From positions 1 through 23,411 of the forward strand of contig JBBQZU010000039.1 in NCBI GenBank assembly GCA_038207425.1: a stretch of DNA of 23,411 bases, read 5' to 3'. A model generated the notes under the pieces. The model searched no databases, had not been told where the DNA came from, and was given only the letters and a program-made list of their open reading frames with translations. Positions within the stretch are counted from its first letter, which is position 1. Each line of letters begins with the position of its first letter. The stretch is from JBBQZU01 sp038207425 (lineage in GTDB: Bacteria; Bacteroidota; Bacteroidia; Flavobacteriales_D; Cryomorphaceae). The position numbers and the translations under genes were made by a program. This document shows, in pieces, positions 1 to 7,980 of this stretch.

Positions 1-132
1 TCATGAGGTTAATTCATTTTATTTCTTTGAAGATATAGAGAGAAAAATATACAAAGTATCTAAATTATAGTTGCTAAATATTTAACATGTATTGAGTATT
101 TAATATCAGGTTTTTCTAATTTATTACTTTTT

Positions 133-1515
133 TTAAAATGGATCATTTAATCCACTTACACGGATCAGTTTTTTATTTACAAACTCCTGAATTCCTAATT
201 CTGATAGTTCCCGACCGAAGCCTGAATGCTTTGTTCCGCCAAATGGAAGATCTGCTTGTGTCCAAGTGGGATGATTGATGAAGACCATTCCTGTATCAAT
301 TTGATCGGCAATTCTTCTTCCTCGTTGAATGTCCTGTGTAAATACAGAACCTCCAAGGCCAAAATTGGAATCATTGGCTAAATCAATGGCAGCTTGGTCG
401 TCTTTCACCACATAGAATGAGGCTACAGGTCCAAATAATTCTTCATGATAAGCAGCAATGCTAGGTTTCAAATCGGTAAGTATGGTGGGTTCCATAAAGG
501 CACCTTCACGATCTGCACGTTTACCACCCAATAAGACTTTTGCACCTTCATCAACAGAACGTTTTACTTGATCGGCTAAATGAACTGCGGCTGCTTCACT
601 ACTTAAAGGGCCTAAGTCGGTAGCGGGATCCATTGGATCACCCACTTTCATTTTTGATAACTTATCCTTAAACTTTTGAATAAATTCGTCGGCTATTGCT
701 TCCACGGCAATGAACCGTTTGGAGGCTATACAACATTGACCGTTGTTATTCATCCTGCCTACAACTGCCCACTCAACTGTTTTTTCCATGTCGGCATCTT
801 CCAGTATAATGAACACATCATTACCGCCTAGCTCTAATACAACCTTTTTCAAATGTTTTCCGGCTTCCATGGCAATACTTGCACCAGCTTCTTCACTTCC
901 TGTTAAGGAAACACCTTTTATTCTTTTATCAGAAACCAATGCTGATGCATGTTTGCCTGTAATAAATAAATTGGTATATAATCCTTCAGGTGCTTTTGCT
1001 TCTTCGAATAGTTTTTCGATAGCAGCAGCACATTGTGGTACTATGGATGCATGCTTAAGTAATATGGTATTGCCCACCATAATGTTAGGAGCTGCAAAGC
1101 GTGCTACTTGATAGTAAGGAAAATTCCATGGCATCACACCTAACAATACACCGATAGGGCTATTTCGAATTATAGCTTCTCCATATTCTGGATCAAGTAC
1201 TTTATCGGCAAGAAAACCTTCTGCGTTATCGGCATAGTAATCTATTATATCAGCACTCAAGTCGATTTCTCCTTCTGCTTCGGAAAGGAGCTTACCCATT
1301 TCTAAGGTGATAGTTTTGGCAAGTTCAGATTTCTTGATTCGCATGAGTTTAGCTACTTTATGTAGTAAATCAGCCCGTTGCTGGTAGCTCGTTTCTTTCC
1401 AGTCTGTGAAAGCCAATTGGGCTTTTGCCACCTTAGCTTCAACCGTTTTCTCCGTCATTTCTTCAAATGACTTTACCGTCTTATTTGTGTTCGGATTAAT
1501 TGTTTGTATGGACAT
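133..1515 (-). CDS. NAD(P)-dependent aldehyde dehydrogenase, succinate-semialdehyde type
   Basis: This cytosolic enzyme oxidises an aldehyde, most likely succinate semialdehyde to succinate, with NAD(P)+. The 460-residue length equals that of the short Sad/YneI branch of succinate-semialdehyde dehydrogenases. Visible motifs are the PWNFP segment at residues 129-133 (nucleotide-binding region), LTGSEEAG at 204-211, the general-base glutamate E228 in LELGGND, and the nucleophile C262 in NNGQCC. The C-terminal half holds ELFGPVASFYVV and the PFGGTKHSGFGRELSELG signature of this branch. The ATG start at 1515 gives a normal N-terminus (MSIQTINPNTNK). The gene stands alone, with no partner such as a GABA transaminase in view. 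It is intact, in contrast to the ruined genes just upstream. Substrate assignment is by family only; a broader semialdehyde range is possible. Confidence 0.93.
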   Translation of the reverse strand: MSIQTINPNTNKTVKSFEEMTEKTVEAKVAKAQLAFTDWKETSYQQRADLLHKVAKLMRIKKSELAKTITLEMGKLLSEAEGEIDLSADIIDYYADNAEGFLADKVLDPEYGEAIIRNSPIGVLLGVMPWNFPYYQVARFAAPNIMVGNTILLKHASIVPQCAAAIEKLFEEAKAPEGLYTNLFITGKHASALVSDKRIKGVSLTGSEEAGASIAMEAGKHLKKVVLELGGNDVFIILEDADMEKTVEWAVVGRMNNNGQCCIASKRFIAVEAIADEFIQKFKDKLSKMKVGDPMDPATDLGPLSSEAAAVHLADQVKRSVDEGAKVLLGGKRADREGAFMEPTILTDLKPSIAAYHEELFGPVASFYVVKDDQAAIDLANDSNFGLGGSVFTQDIQRGRRIADQIDTGMVFINHPTWTQADLPFGGTKHSGFGRELSELGIQEFVNKKLIRVSGLNDPF

Positions 1516-1647
1516 AATAATTCATCTTTGATTAGATAGGTTGAGGAAATATTCCTTGCCTACTTGAAAGCATTTCACAGGCGTGGTTCGCTTTTAATAC
1601 CAAGAGGCAGTCGCAGAACTCGCTTGAGAACCTTCAATTTACGTGTA

Positions 1648-1655
1648 CAAAACTA
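1648..1655 (-). promoter_or_regulatory. possible Bacteroidota -7 promoter element for the aldehyde dehydrogenase
   Basis: Read on the minus strand this is TAGTTTTG, matching the Bacteroidota -7 consensus TAnnTTTG. It lies about 130 bases upstream of the dehydrogenase start. I see no TTG -33 element at the usual spacing, so the match may be chance. Confidence 0.25.
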
Positions 1656-1747
1656 TGGACAGTATCGGTTGATGCTATTACATGAGCATGGGTAAAAGTT
1701 ATATAATAGTGACACGTGCAAAATGTATGGTGGAAAAAAATTGAAAA

Positions 1748-1957
1748 GATGGACACGGCCTGGTAGAATGGTTTAATCTTCTCTGGTTTCTAGCGATCTG
1801 TTTCATATTGATGTTGTTGTATTGATGGGAAGCAAAAGAACAGCGCGAAATTGAATCGGTCTGCCTAATCACTTATATTTTTGAAGTGAAAGTGCAAGTC
1901 TTAAGTACAAAGCCCACTGCCGCTTTACCTGTAGCTCAAAGGTTTCTATGTAATTAG
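1748..1957 (+). pseudogene. possible remnant of a small membrane protein gene
   Basis: The spacer between the dehydrogenase and the YdeI-like pseudogene has no ORF of note, but one plus-strand frame reads like a short membrane protein. After a TGA at 1742-1744 it gives DGHGLVEWFNLLWFLAIC followed by a hydrophobic stretch FILMLLY, then a TGA at 1823-1825, then a charged stretch WEAKEQREIESVC, and stays open to a TAG at 1955. A hydrophobic helix followed by a charged segment is typical of small inner-membrane proteins, and TGA could replace a TGG (Trp). No family is recognised and no start is clear, so this is tentative. Confidence 0.2.
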
Positions 1958-2037
1958 GCCCGGTTCTGAAAAAGGCTCCCCTGAACTTCGGTCAAATAGC
2001 GGCTGAAACCGATTGGAGCCGGGATAAGCCGAAAGTT

Positions 2038-2072
2038 GCCACGGCGGTTTCATTCTTTGCCTGTCAGGCCGA
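2038..2072. repeat. diverged intergenic direct repeat, copy 1
   Basis: About 35 bases here (core GCGGTTTCATTCTTTG followed by TCAGGCCG) match a stretch at 4031-4065 (GCGGTTTCGTTCTTTG followed by TCAGGTCG) with a few substitutions and single-base gaps. The copies are in the same orientation and bracket the two decayed genes between them. Just upstream, GGCTCC at 1974-1979 can pair with GGAGCC at 2015-2020. The nature of the element is unknown. Confidence 0.5.
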
Positions 2073-2105
2073 ACTACATTTTGGTCGCTACATGCAATTT
2101 CCCGT

Positions 2106-2689
2106 TTACCTAAACTGTTTTGGCTTCTGATTTTGGGAAGCCTGCACTACGATTTCAATAGTTCGCTTTTGTCTTGTGGGTTCACTTTTAGCAAGAACTA
2201 CCCATTGCAGAATATCGCGGATATTAGTTCTGCTAAGGTTCAAAAAGTATGCTGTGGCCATTGGACTTTTAGAAAATTCCTGATCCAAATCAATAGGGAT
2301 TATAAGCGCTTCAGCTTCATCTAAAACCGACCAGAAACCGTGTTTTTTTTTGCAGTTTCTATACTATCGAGCCCTTTTTGTATCACATATTCTTCTTCCA
2401 TAAGTCGCTGTATTTTTTTTATTAACCCTGTACCAAACACTGTCTTTATTTCGTTTGCTGAAGAATTGAATATATCTGGAATCATCCAAGGATTTTACCC
2501 GACTGTCTATCCAACCAAAATAAAGAGCTTCACCAACCGCTTAGTTGTAATCAACTATTGGTTCACATGTCTTTTCGTTTAGTAATGTAACCAAATAGCT
2601 TGTTTCATTTCATGATTTTATACGAGCCATTCTCCCCATTAAATTCGACTTTTTGGATAAAATATTTCTAAGTTGTTTGAAGCAGGCAT
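2106..2689 (-). pseudogene. YdeI/OmdA-family protein, heavily degraded
   Basis: The full-length remains of a YdeI/OmdA (bacteriocin-protection) family gene can be read from an ATG at 2689 (MPASNNLEIFYPKSR). Family landmarks appear in order: WGEWLV, NHEMKQAIWLHY, AVGEALYFGWIDSRVKSLDD, SKRNKDSVWYRVNKK, LMEEEYVIQKGLDSIETAKK, GFWSVLDEAEALIIP, and the C-terminal AKSEPTRQKRTIEIVVQ ending in KPKQFR. The reading is broken by four TAA stops (2641-2639, 2620-2618, 2581-2579, 2543-2541) and three frameshifts: one between 2581 and 2543, one in an 8-base A run (2413-2420), one in a 9-base A run (2343-2351). The overall length, about 194 codons, is normal for the family, so decay came from point changes and 1-2 base indels rather than large deletions. 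Family identity is clear; the family's biochemical role is poorly defined. No functional product is expected. Confidence 0.88.
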
Positions 2690-2854
2690 AAAGTTCGTCG
2701 TTTCAAATACTTTTTCACATAATTAAAGGTTTGGCTTTTGCTTTTCTAATTGAAGTTAGCTGAAGTGCTATGGACAACAGAATATTTATCGGTGTGTAAA
2801 ACGTGCTTTCACTGAACTTAGCATATTTTCCAATACCGCTCCTTTCTTGTCATT

Positions 2855-3729
2855 TTAATTCAACCACTTATCCACATCTATTACATTAAAATATGGATTA
2901 CTCTAAAAAATAAGTGCCGTATAATTGGAATATGGTCATTTCCAATAATTAAGAATACAGCCTTTTCGTTGTAGTCTAATTGGTTGATAATCTTTGAATA
3001 GGTATAAATATTTCGTCTGTACCAATCTGCTGTTAATTCCGTTCACAAAAGATAATTTTCTTTGTAGTCGCAAACATTCGTATGGCCTATTTGCGGAAAG
3101 ACGTTTACATAATGAGCGTGAGCCGTAGATTGTACTGCTTTGCTGTTTATCCATTTCATATACTCCATGAGCGTCATAGCATGCGCCATGGAATCTGTGT
3201 TTACGGTATTTGTTTTGGGCTTGGTAACTCCTTTGGCATCGTATTCAAGAATATTCATCTGGGCATGCTCTTTTGCATATTCTTCTATTTCTACATATAG
3301 GCTGCCGTAATTCCCCGGATGGTCGCATTGGTATGACTTTTTATGTCCAAGTCGCTTGGCTGTTTTAAATGCTATCTGCCATATCTCATTTGGGTTATTC
3401 GTTTCCTTTTCTCTATTAAAATAAGCTGTATATAAACTGTCTATTTTATGTTCGTTTTCGAAATCTGGCATACTTTCAATGAATATTTTGTCAGGGTTCA
3501 GTCCCACTATAATATCATTAATTTCACCGATGCTTTTTTGGTGCTTTTCGTCCATAACATTATAGGTAGAGTCGGTCTGCGCGAAATGAAATGTTCCAAG
3601 AAGATACACTTTGATTCTACCGTCATTTTCATCTGATATGGATTTTATTTCTCAATTTTTACAACTGCTAATAAATAATAGGATAACCATCAAAAATTCG
3701 GTTTTCAATTTTATAGCATGAGCTTTCAT
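2855..3729 (-). pseudogene. DUF5694-family lipoprotein, interrupted by two TGA stops and a frameshift
   Basis: Read from the ATG at 3729, the protein begins with a lipoprotein signal peptide (FLMVILLFISSC, lipobox Cys at residue 23), three codons before a TGA at 3654-3652. The frame continues through KVYLLGTFHFAQT, NPDKIFIESMPDFE, IDSLYTAYF, SYQCDHPGNYG and NVFPQIGHTNVCDYKENYLL, the typical course of DUF5694. A second TGA follows at 3045-3043, then TELTADWYRRNIYTYSKI and AVFLIIGNDHIPIIRHLF. A frameshift in the T run near 2904-2910 leads to the expected family ending SNPYFNVIDVDKWLN and a TAA at 2857-2855. The longest uninterrupted piece (3609 to 3043) could only be translated from a GTG and would lack the export signal. 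DUF5694 function is unknown; the GTFHF start and late histidine resemble the TraB/haem-uptake-like GxxH-type fold, but that is only an impression. Confidence 0.85.
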
Positions 3730-4412
3730 GTTATTGTGGTCTTTTGCTTGGCGACCACTTCAGCCGGTTAAAAATTCAAACTCTTCATCTTTATATGGTC
3801 ATTAAATTTAAATGTAATTAAACTTAATGCTTTTAGCTGATTGCTAAATTAGAAGAAAAAACTACATTCAGGTTATTCAAAGCAAAAACAGTTATCAGAC
3901 ATAGCTTTCAGGAACAGCCGGCTATAAACACATAAGGCGGAACACACAACCGCGATACTTACAGCTTAAAAGTTTCGCCCTGACCATTCCCGCAGGAGCA
4001 ATTTCAGAGCGTATCCGATTGCGGTGAGCTGCCAACAGCGGTTTCGTTCTTTGTTTTCAGGTCGGTTCACGCAAGCTACAGGTATTACACTTAACCACGT
4101 CCATATGTAAATTGACAAAAACATCTCGGAAAATACAACCTGCCAAATGGCCTTTGGCTGGAAGAATTATCTTATCGCAGGTTCGCACGGTGTGTCACGA
4201 ATGTACAAATTTGCATTTTTTAAATCACGCTTCCCAAAAACCCCAGGTTGCAAATCTCTCATTGCAATTACCCGGGTTAAACCATAGTGTAATTCGGCCT
4301 ATTGCTTTGGTAAAAAAGCAGTGTTATTGGTTAGCGCTCGTTTTTTAACGCCTTATTACCTGTGTTGAACTTTTCCATCGGGTGCGGCTTGCATGTCAAT
4401 CACGCTCCATTC
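3730..4412. other. long spacer without a convincing gene
   Basis: About 680 bases lie between the DUF5694 remnant and the PPK2 stop. A plus-strand frame at 4112-4348 is open for 78 codons but starts at TTG and shows no family pattern, so I do not call it. The stretch contains the second repeat copy (4031-4065) and resembles cassette-type spacer DNA, with scattered short inverted motifs such as CAAATTTGCA near 4205 and GGTTGCAAAT near 4245. Nothing else can be supported. Confidence 0.5.
4031..4065. repeat. diverged intergenic direct repeat, copy 2
   Basis: This is the partner of the repeat at 2038-2072: GCC, then GCGGTTTCGTTCTTTG, then TCAGGTCGG. About 28 of 34 aligned positions agree by eye. 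It marks the far side of the segment that holds the two decayed genes. Confidence 0.5.
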
Positions 4413-5363
4413 TCAATCCTTTTCTGCGAGCAGTGCTTTTTTAATCTCCTTCAGCTCCTCAATTTTTTCCTTGCTCACCTTGGGGTATTCCAGATTCATG
4501 GTATCTAGGGCGGTTATAATTGCGGAAGCAACGGCTATGCGGGCGTATGATTTTTTGTTGGCGGGTATCACATACCAAGGGGCATCTTTGGTTGACGTAT
4601 TGCGAATCATATCTTCGTATATTGCCATGTATTTATCCCAGTATCCGCGCTCTTTGGCATCTGATGGGCTGAATTTCCAGTTTTTTGTCGGATTGTCTAT
4701 GCGCTCAATAAAGCGCTTTTTCTGCTCTTCTTTTGAAACATGCAGGAATATCTTGATCACAATAGTACCATTGCGGTTCAGGTACTTTTCGAAATTGCGT
4801 ATGTCTTTGAAACGCTTTTCCCAAATATCGTCTTTCACGAGCTCCATTGGCAGCTTTTGACTTTGAAGAATGGCTTCGTGTATGCGCACCACCAGCACTT
4901 CTTCGTAATAGGAGCGGTTGAATATGCCTATGCGCCCCCTTTCGGGTAAGTGCTTCTGGTAGCGCCACATAAAGTCGTGATCCAGTTCTAATGCGCTGGG
5001 CGCCTTGAATGATGCAACCTGGCATCCCTGTGGGTTAACCCCAGACATCACATGCTTTATAGCACCATCTTTACCAGCCGCATCCATGGCCTGAAATATA
5101 ACAAGCAGCGACCATCGGTCCTGCGCATACAGTATATCCTGAAAGGTGGCCAAGGCATCCACGCCGAGTTGAAGGGTTTGCTTTACAAGGGGTTTATCTT
5201 CATCGCCCAATTCAAGTTTCGGTTCGCTCTGCCATTCTGAAAGCTTGAATTTTTTCGCATTTTCAACGCGGTATCTTCCTGAAAACTTCTTGGTACGCTT
5301 TAATAATTCTTTCCTGCTTATTGCGCCTAAATCTTCAAAGAGGGCTGCCCTTATCGTTTCCAT
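4413..5363 (-). CDS. ppk2: polyphosphate kinase 2 family protein
   Basis: PPK2 enzymes transfer phosphate between polyphosphate and nucleotides (NDP or NMP) in the cytosol, linking polyphosphate stores to the nucleotide pool. The 316-residue protein has a P-loop at residues 91-100 (QAMDAAGKDG), the family motif GVNPQGCQVASFKAPS at 108-123, and the lid motif GRIGIFNRSYYEEVLVVRIH beginning at 143. The later WKFSPSDAKERGYWDKYM and APWYVIPANKKSYAR segments are also standard for the family. The length fits a one-domain PPK2. The ATG at 5363 gives a family-like N-terminus. The gene is monocistronic as far as visible and intact. Whether it prefers NDP, NMP or both cannot be settled by eye. Confidence 0.95.
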   Translation of the reverse strand: METIRAALFEDLGAISRKELLKRTKKFSGRYRVENAKKFKLSEWQSEPKLELGDEDKPLVKQTLQLGVDALATFQDILYAQDRWSLLVIFQAMDAAGKDGAIKHVMSGVNPQGCQVASFKAPSALELDHDFMWRYQKHLPERGRIGIFNRSYYEEVLVVRIHEAILQSQKLPMELVKDDIWEKRFKDIRNFEKYLNRNGTIVIKIFLHVSKEEQKKRFIERIDNPTKNWKFSPSDAKERGYWDKYMAIYEDMIRNTSTKDAPWYVIPANKKSYARIAVASAIITALDTMNLEYPKVSKEKIEELKEIKKALLAEKD

Positions 5364-6077
5364 AAGTCACATTTTTGGCCAAACTTCATCGGCCATGTTT
5401 AGAGGTGAATATATTTCTATCCTTCCAAAGTTCCTATGGTTTTTGTTATACTTTTTTTTGCATTCATGCTGGCCCCTTCTTTTTTTGTCACCACATGGAA
5501 AAATATTTTTTGATTGACATTTAAAGCGGTGTATGTTTTTCTTTTTTTGAAAGCCCATACATTCATTTGCCGATAGGCTATGCTTTACACATGCTTCGTT
5601 TCAAGTTAAGAATTTCACCATGCCGCTTTCGCTCGTTTCATGCCTTGCCGCGGATGCTCGGGAGTCGATTATTATCATATTTTACGCGGTAATGCGTCAC
5701 CGCTTCATGATTTTTAAAGTCTCAACACGGTGTATAGGAGTGGTATCTGTTTTAAAATACAGTTCCAGCGCGGTTTTTGCGACCAATGAATAATTAATTG
5801 ACAAGCGATTGTAATCGGACTTTTATTTCTAAGTTTGTCATGTTTTTGCAACAATAAACAATTCGTAGCAAGGAATTTAGATACCGGCACTAGAGATGTT
5901 GAATTTTTTCTTGATTCGCTCGATTCATTTTTAATTTACCCATGTTACTTGGCTCCATCTTCATTCTTCTCCTGCCTATCGCTATGTTGTTTTCACGAAA
6001 AGTAAATACCCAACCAGAAATACCGGAAATGCCGAACACCGTTTTACAAAGTAGGCGAACCAAAATGAACATTATAT
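5364..6077. other. long divergent spacer between ppk2 and the lipoprotein gene
   Basis: About 710 bases separate two divergently transcribed genes. Short open frames occur on both strands (for example 5591-5692 plus and 5942-6169 plus, the latter overlapping the lipoprotein gene out of frame), but none shows a recognisable family. The one element I can support is a promoter-like pair at 5809-5837. A decayed gene or a small RNA could be present; I see no proof of either. Confidence 0.45.
5809..5837 (+). promoter_or_regulatory. Bacteroidota-type promoter candidate
   Basis: TTG at 5809-5811 is followed after 18 bases by TAAGTTTG at 5830-5837, which fits the Bacteroidota sigma factor consensus (TTG, about 19 bases, TAnnTTTG). 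It points toward the lipoprotein gene at 6078, giving a leader of roughly 230 bases. A good match, but unproven. Confidence 0.4.
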
Positions 6078-6737
6078 ATGTCAAAAGGAAAGTTAGTACT
6101 AGGGACTGCAGTTGCTACCCTATTTTTTGCAGCATGCACAGAAGCACCACCGCAAGAGCAAGTTGTTGAGGCCACGCCCACTGCTGAAGAGTTGGTTGCC
6201 AAGCAAGCTAGTGATCTTGGACTTCAGTATGTGGAGGCGGGAGCAAAGCAAGTTATTACCTATGAAGAAGTAAATGCCGCGCAGCAGGCATGGTGTGATG
6301 CACTTGTGCAGATTGGTAAATTACATACAGAAGGTGGCGACTACCGTGCTTATGCTGAGCAAGTACTCACCGATGCGTACAATTATGACAATGGCAAGGT
6401 GTTTTTCAAACCTACCTTGGCTTCAGGTACGCAAACATTCCGCAATACCAAGAAAGGCGGTTTGGCTTATTTTGTAGGTGGTGATGCTGACTATCCAGAT
6501 GACAAAGGCTTTGCAATTAAGCCATGGGCGAGCGCCCGCTATGACAATGCCGGCGAAGGCAACGAAGGTATCCAGATATATGGCTCTACCGCTATTACTA
6601 TGGGCAATGTATGGGTTACCGATCCTAAAGGAAATACCGTTATGGTTGATAAAACTTGGGTTTTCCGTAAAGGTGATGATGGTAAACTCAGAATCATCGT
6701 TCATAAATCGTCTCTTCCATTCGATCCCGGAAAATAA
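6078..6737 (+). CDS. exported lipoprotein with SnoaL-like (NTF2-fold) domain
   Basis: The 219-residue protein begins with a lipoprotein signal (KLVLGTAVATLFFAAC, lipid-attached Cys at residue 20), so it should be anchored in the envelope. After a Glu/Pro/Thr-rich linker it carries a domain with AQQAWCDALVQIGKLHTEGG, VFFKPTLASG, TFRNTKKGGLAYFVGGD, GFAIKPW and LRIIVHKSSLPFDP. These segments match a family of SnoaL-like proteins that databases often label phosphoribosyl-AMP cyclohydrolase, probably wrongly, because no HisI metal-binding motifs are visible. The fold suggests small-molecule binding; the real substrate is unknown. The ATG at 6078 places the lipobox correctly. A strong terminator follows, so it is probably transcribed alone. 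Confidence 0.85.
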   Translation: MSKGKLVLGTAVATLFFAACTEAPPQEQVVEATPTAEELVAKQASDLGLQYVEAGAKQVITYEEVNAAQQAWCDALVQIGKLHTEGGDYRAYAEQVLTDAYNYDNGKVFFKPTLASGTQTFRNTKKGGLAYFVGGDADYPDDKGFAIKPWASARYDNAGEGNEGIQIYGSTAITMGNVWVTDPKGNTVMVDKTWVFRKGDDGKLRIIVHKSSLPFDPGK

Positions 6738-6754
6738 GAATTCATTAAAGCGGG

Positions 6755-6787
6755 AAGCGCAGCCAGTTGGGGTTGCGCTTTTTTTTT
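6755..6787 (+). terminator. rho-independent terminator
   Basis: AAGCGCAGCC (6755-6764) pairs with GGTTGCGCTT (6771-6780), a 10-bp stem with one G-U pair and a 6-base loop, followed by an unbroken run of nine T (6779-6787). It ends the lipoprotein transcript only a few bases before the start codon of the next gene. Confidence 0.9.
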
Positions 6788-6791
6788 AGCT

Positions 6792-7583
6792 ATGAGAATC
6801 ATTCTGTCATTCGTCATTTTTGCCCTGTTCTCGTTTTCGGGCATCACTTCTTTTGCTCAAAATTCAAGAATCAGCGACCGCAATACCATCGGCTGGTATA
6901 ACTATTTCGGCACGTTTCGGCTGAACGAGAAATTTGGAATACACAGCGAATACCAATTTCGTAGAGATAACCTTATTACCGATTGGCAGCAAAGCCTGTT
7001 TAGGGTAGGGGTGAACTATCAGATACACCCAAAAGTTCAGCTAAGGTTCGGCTACGCCTGGATTGAAACCTTTGCTTACGGTGATATTGCCATCAATGGT
7101 TTCGGCAAAGATTTTACAGAGCACAGGGCCTTCCAAATGGTTACTATTACCGACAAAGTTTCCATCGTAGACCTTTCCAGCAGGTTTATGCTTGAGCAAA
7201 GATGGGTGGGAAGGTATAGCGATGAGAGCCTTACACGAGAAGACGAATTTGTATACACCAACCGCGCTAGGTACATGTTTCGCTTTCAGGTTCCTTTGAA
7301 GGCGCTGTCCATTGGTGACAAAACACCCTATATCGCAGCTTATGATGAAATATTTATAGGCTTTGGCAAAAATGTAAATGAGAATGTGTTCGATCAAAAC
7401 CGGATAGGAGTTTTGTTGGGATTCAACTTCAGCAGCCTTTTCAGACTCGAAGCGGGATATTTGAACCAAATCGTTCAGCTTGGTAGAGCAGTGGAAGGAA
7501 GAAATGTGTTCCAATACAACAATGGTTTGATTGTGAATTCCATATTTAATTTTGATTTAAGTAAAAAGCAAAAAGAAAATTAG
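6792..7583 (+). CDS. DUF2490 outer-membrane beta-barrel protein
   Basis: The 263-residue protein has a cleavable signal peptide (residues 1-22, ending SFAQ) and then alternating hydrophobic and polar strands rich in Tyr, Phe and Arg, as in an outer-membrane barrel. The order NTIGWYNYFGTFRLNEKFGIHSEYQFR, FRVGVNYQIHPKVQLRFGYAW, EHRAFQMV, FMLEQRWVGRY, TNRARYMFRFQVPL, PYIAAYDEIFIGFGKN, FDQNRIGVLLGFNF and LEAGYLNQ is the DUF2490 pattern. Function within the family is unknown. The start lies 5 bases after the terminator of the upstream gene, so it needs its own promoter inside or before that hairpin, or read-through. A weak hairpin follows the stop. Intact. Confidence 0.88.
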   Translation: MRIILSFVIFALFSFSGITSFAQNSRISDRNTIGWYNYFGTFRLNEKFGIHSEYQFRRDNLITDWQQSLFRVGVNYQIHPKVQLRFGYAWIETFAYGDIAINGFGKDFTEHRAFQMVTITDKVSIVDLSSRFMLEQRWVGRYSDESLTREDEFVYTNRARYMFRFQVPLKALSIGDKTPYIAAYDEIFIGFGKNVNENVFDQNRIGVLLGFNFSSLFRLEAGYLNQIVQLGRAVEGRNVFQYNNGLIVNSIFNFDLSKKQKEN

Positions 7584-7594
7584 GCATTTTAATT

Positions 7595-7620
7595 CCTGAA
7601 AGCATTTCGCTTTAGGTTTC
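7595..7620 (+). terminator. weak terminator-like hairpin
   Basis: CCTGAAAGC (7595-7603) pairs with GCTTTAGG (7609-7616) with one bulged base and a 5-base loop, followed by TTTC. It sits 12 bases after the DUF2490 stop. The short U tract makes it a weak candidate. Confidence 0.3.
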
Positions 7621-7980
7621 AGTTAAATATTCTAAAGCACGTATTTTGGCATGTTTGCCTTATTAAATTTCGCCAACTCGCGCTTTCGTATGCATAGCTC
7701 ATCTTCAACTACCCCTGTAAATCAATACTTGTACGTAGATATTATATAATGATCAGGAAGCTGTGCCACCCTGTTTTGCTTCAAATCCCTTCGGTCTATC
7801 GCTTATAAACTCTTCCGTAAAGGATCGGGAAAATGAGCATTTCGCTTCTACAGCATTGGCTATTGAATTTTGAGATTGCCTCCCTATATTTCAATAAAGC
7901 GTTTGCATTTGGTAACAGCTTTTGATGCCGTTTACTACTGTAAAGCAAAATCAAAAGCTACTGTTTATTCCAGCCCTGTG
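7617..7980. other. spacer upstream of the channel gene
   Basis: No gene is supported. The frame upstream of the channel gene is open back to a TTG at 7870, but those 37 residues are not channel-like and would bury the signal peptide that begins at 7981. No TAnnTTTG promoter core was found here. Confidence 0.45.

Noticed and set aside
743..1111. Plus-strand open frame of 122 codons inside the dehydrogenase gene
   Set aside because: It is a shadow of the conserved minus-strand gene and has no family pattern.
2343..2420. Programmed slippage on A runs rescuing the YdeI-like gene
   Set aside because: A8 and A9 runs can slip during transcription, but four additional TAA stops in the same gene could not be rescued this way.
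3043..3654. Selenocysteine insertion at the two TGA codons of the DUF5694 gene
   Set aside because: Neither site aligns with a Cys or redox motif, and no SECIS-like hairpin follows directly after the TGA.
4112..4348. 78-codon plus-strand frame in the spacer before ppk2
   Set aside because: It starts at TTG, has no ribosome-binding site and no recognisable protein pattern.
4300..4360. An integron attC site near the GTTAGCGC and TAACGCC motifs
   Set aside because: The R-box pairs do not match the attC consensus and no integrase gene is present in the window.
4393..4860. Plus-strand open frame of 155 codons opposite ppk2
   Set aside because: It is antisense to conserved PPK2 motifs, with no homology pattern of its own.
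5942..6169. Small membrane protein frame upstream of the lipoprotein gene
   Set aside because: It starts with a hydrophobic stretch but overlaps the lipoprotein gene by 92 bases out of frame, and its second half is the shadow of that gene.
6078..6737. Naming the lipoprotein a phosphoribosyl-AMP cyclohydrolase (HisI)
   Set aside because: Similar proteins carry that label in databases, but the HisI zinc-binding motifs are absent and the protein is an exported lipoprotein.
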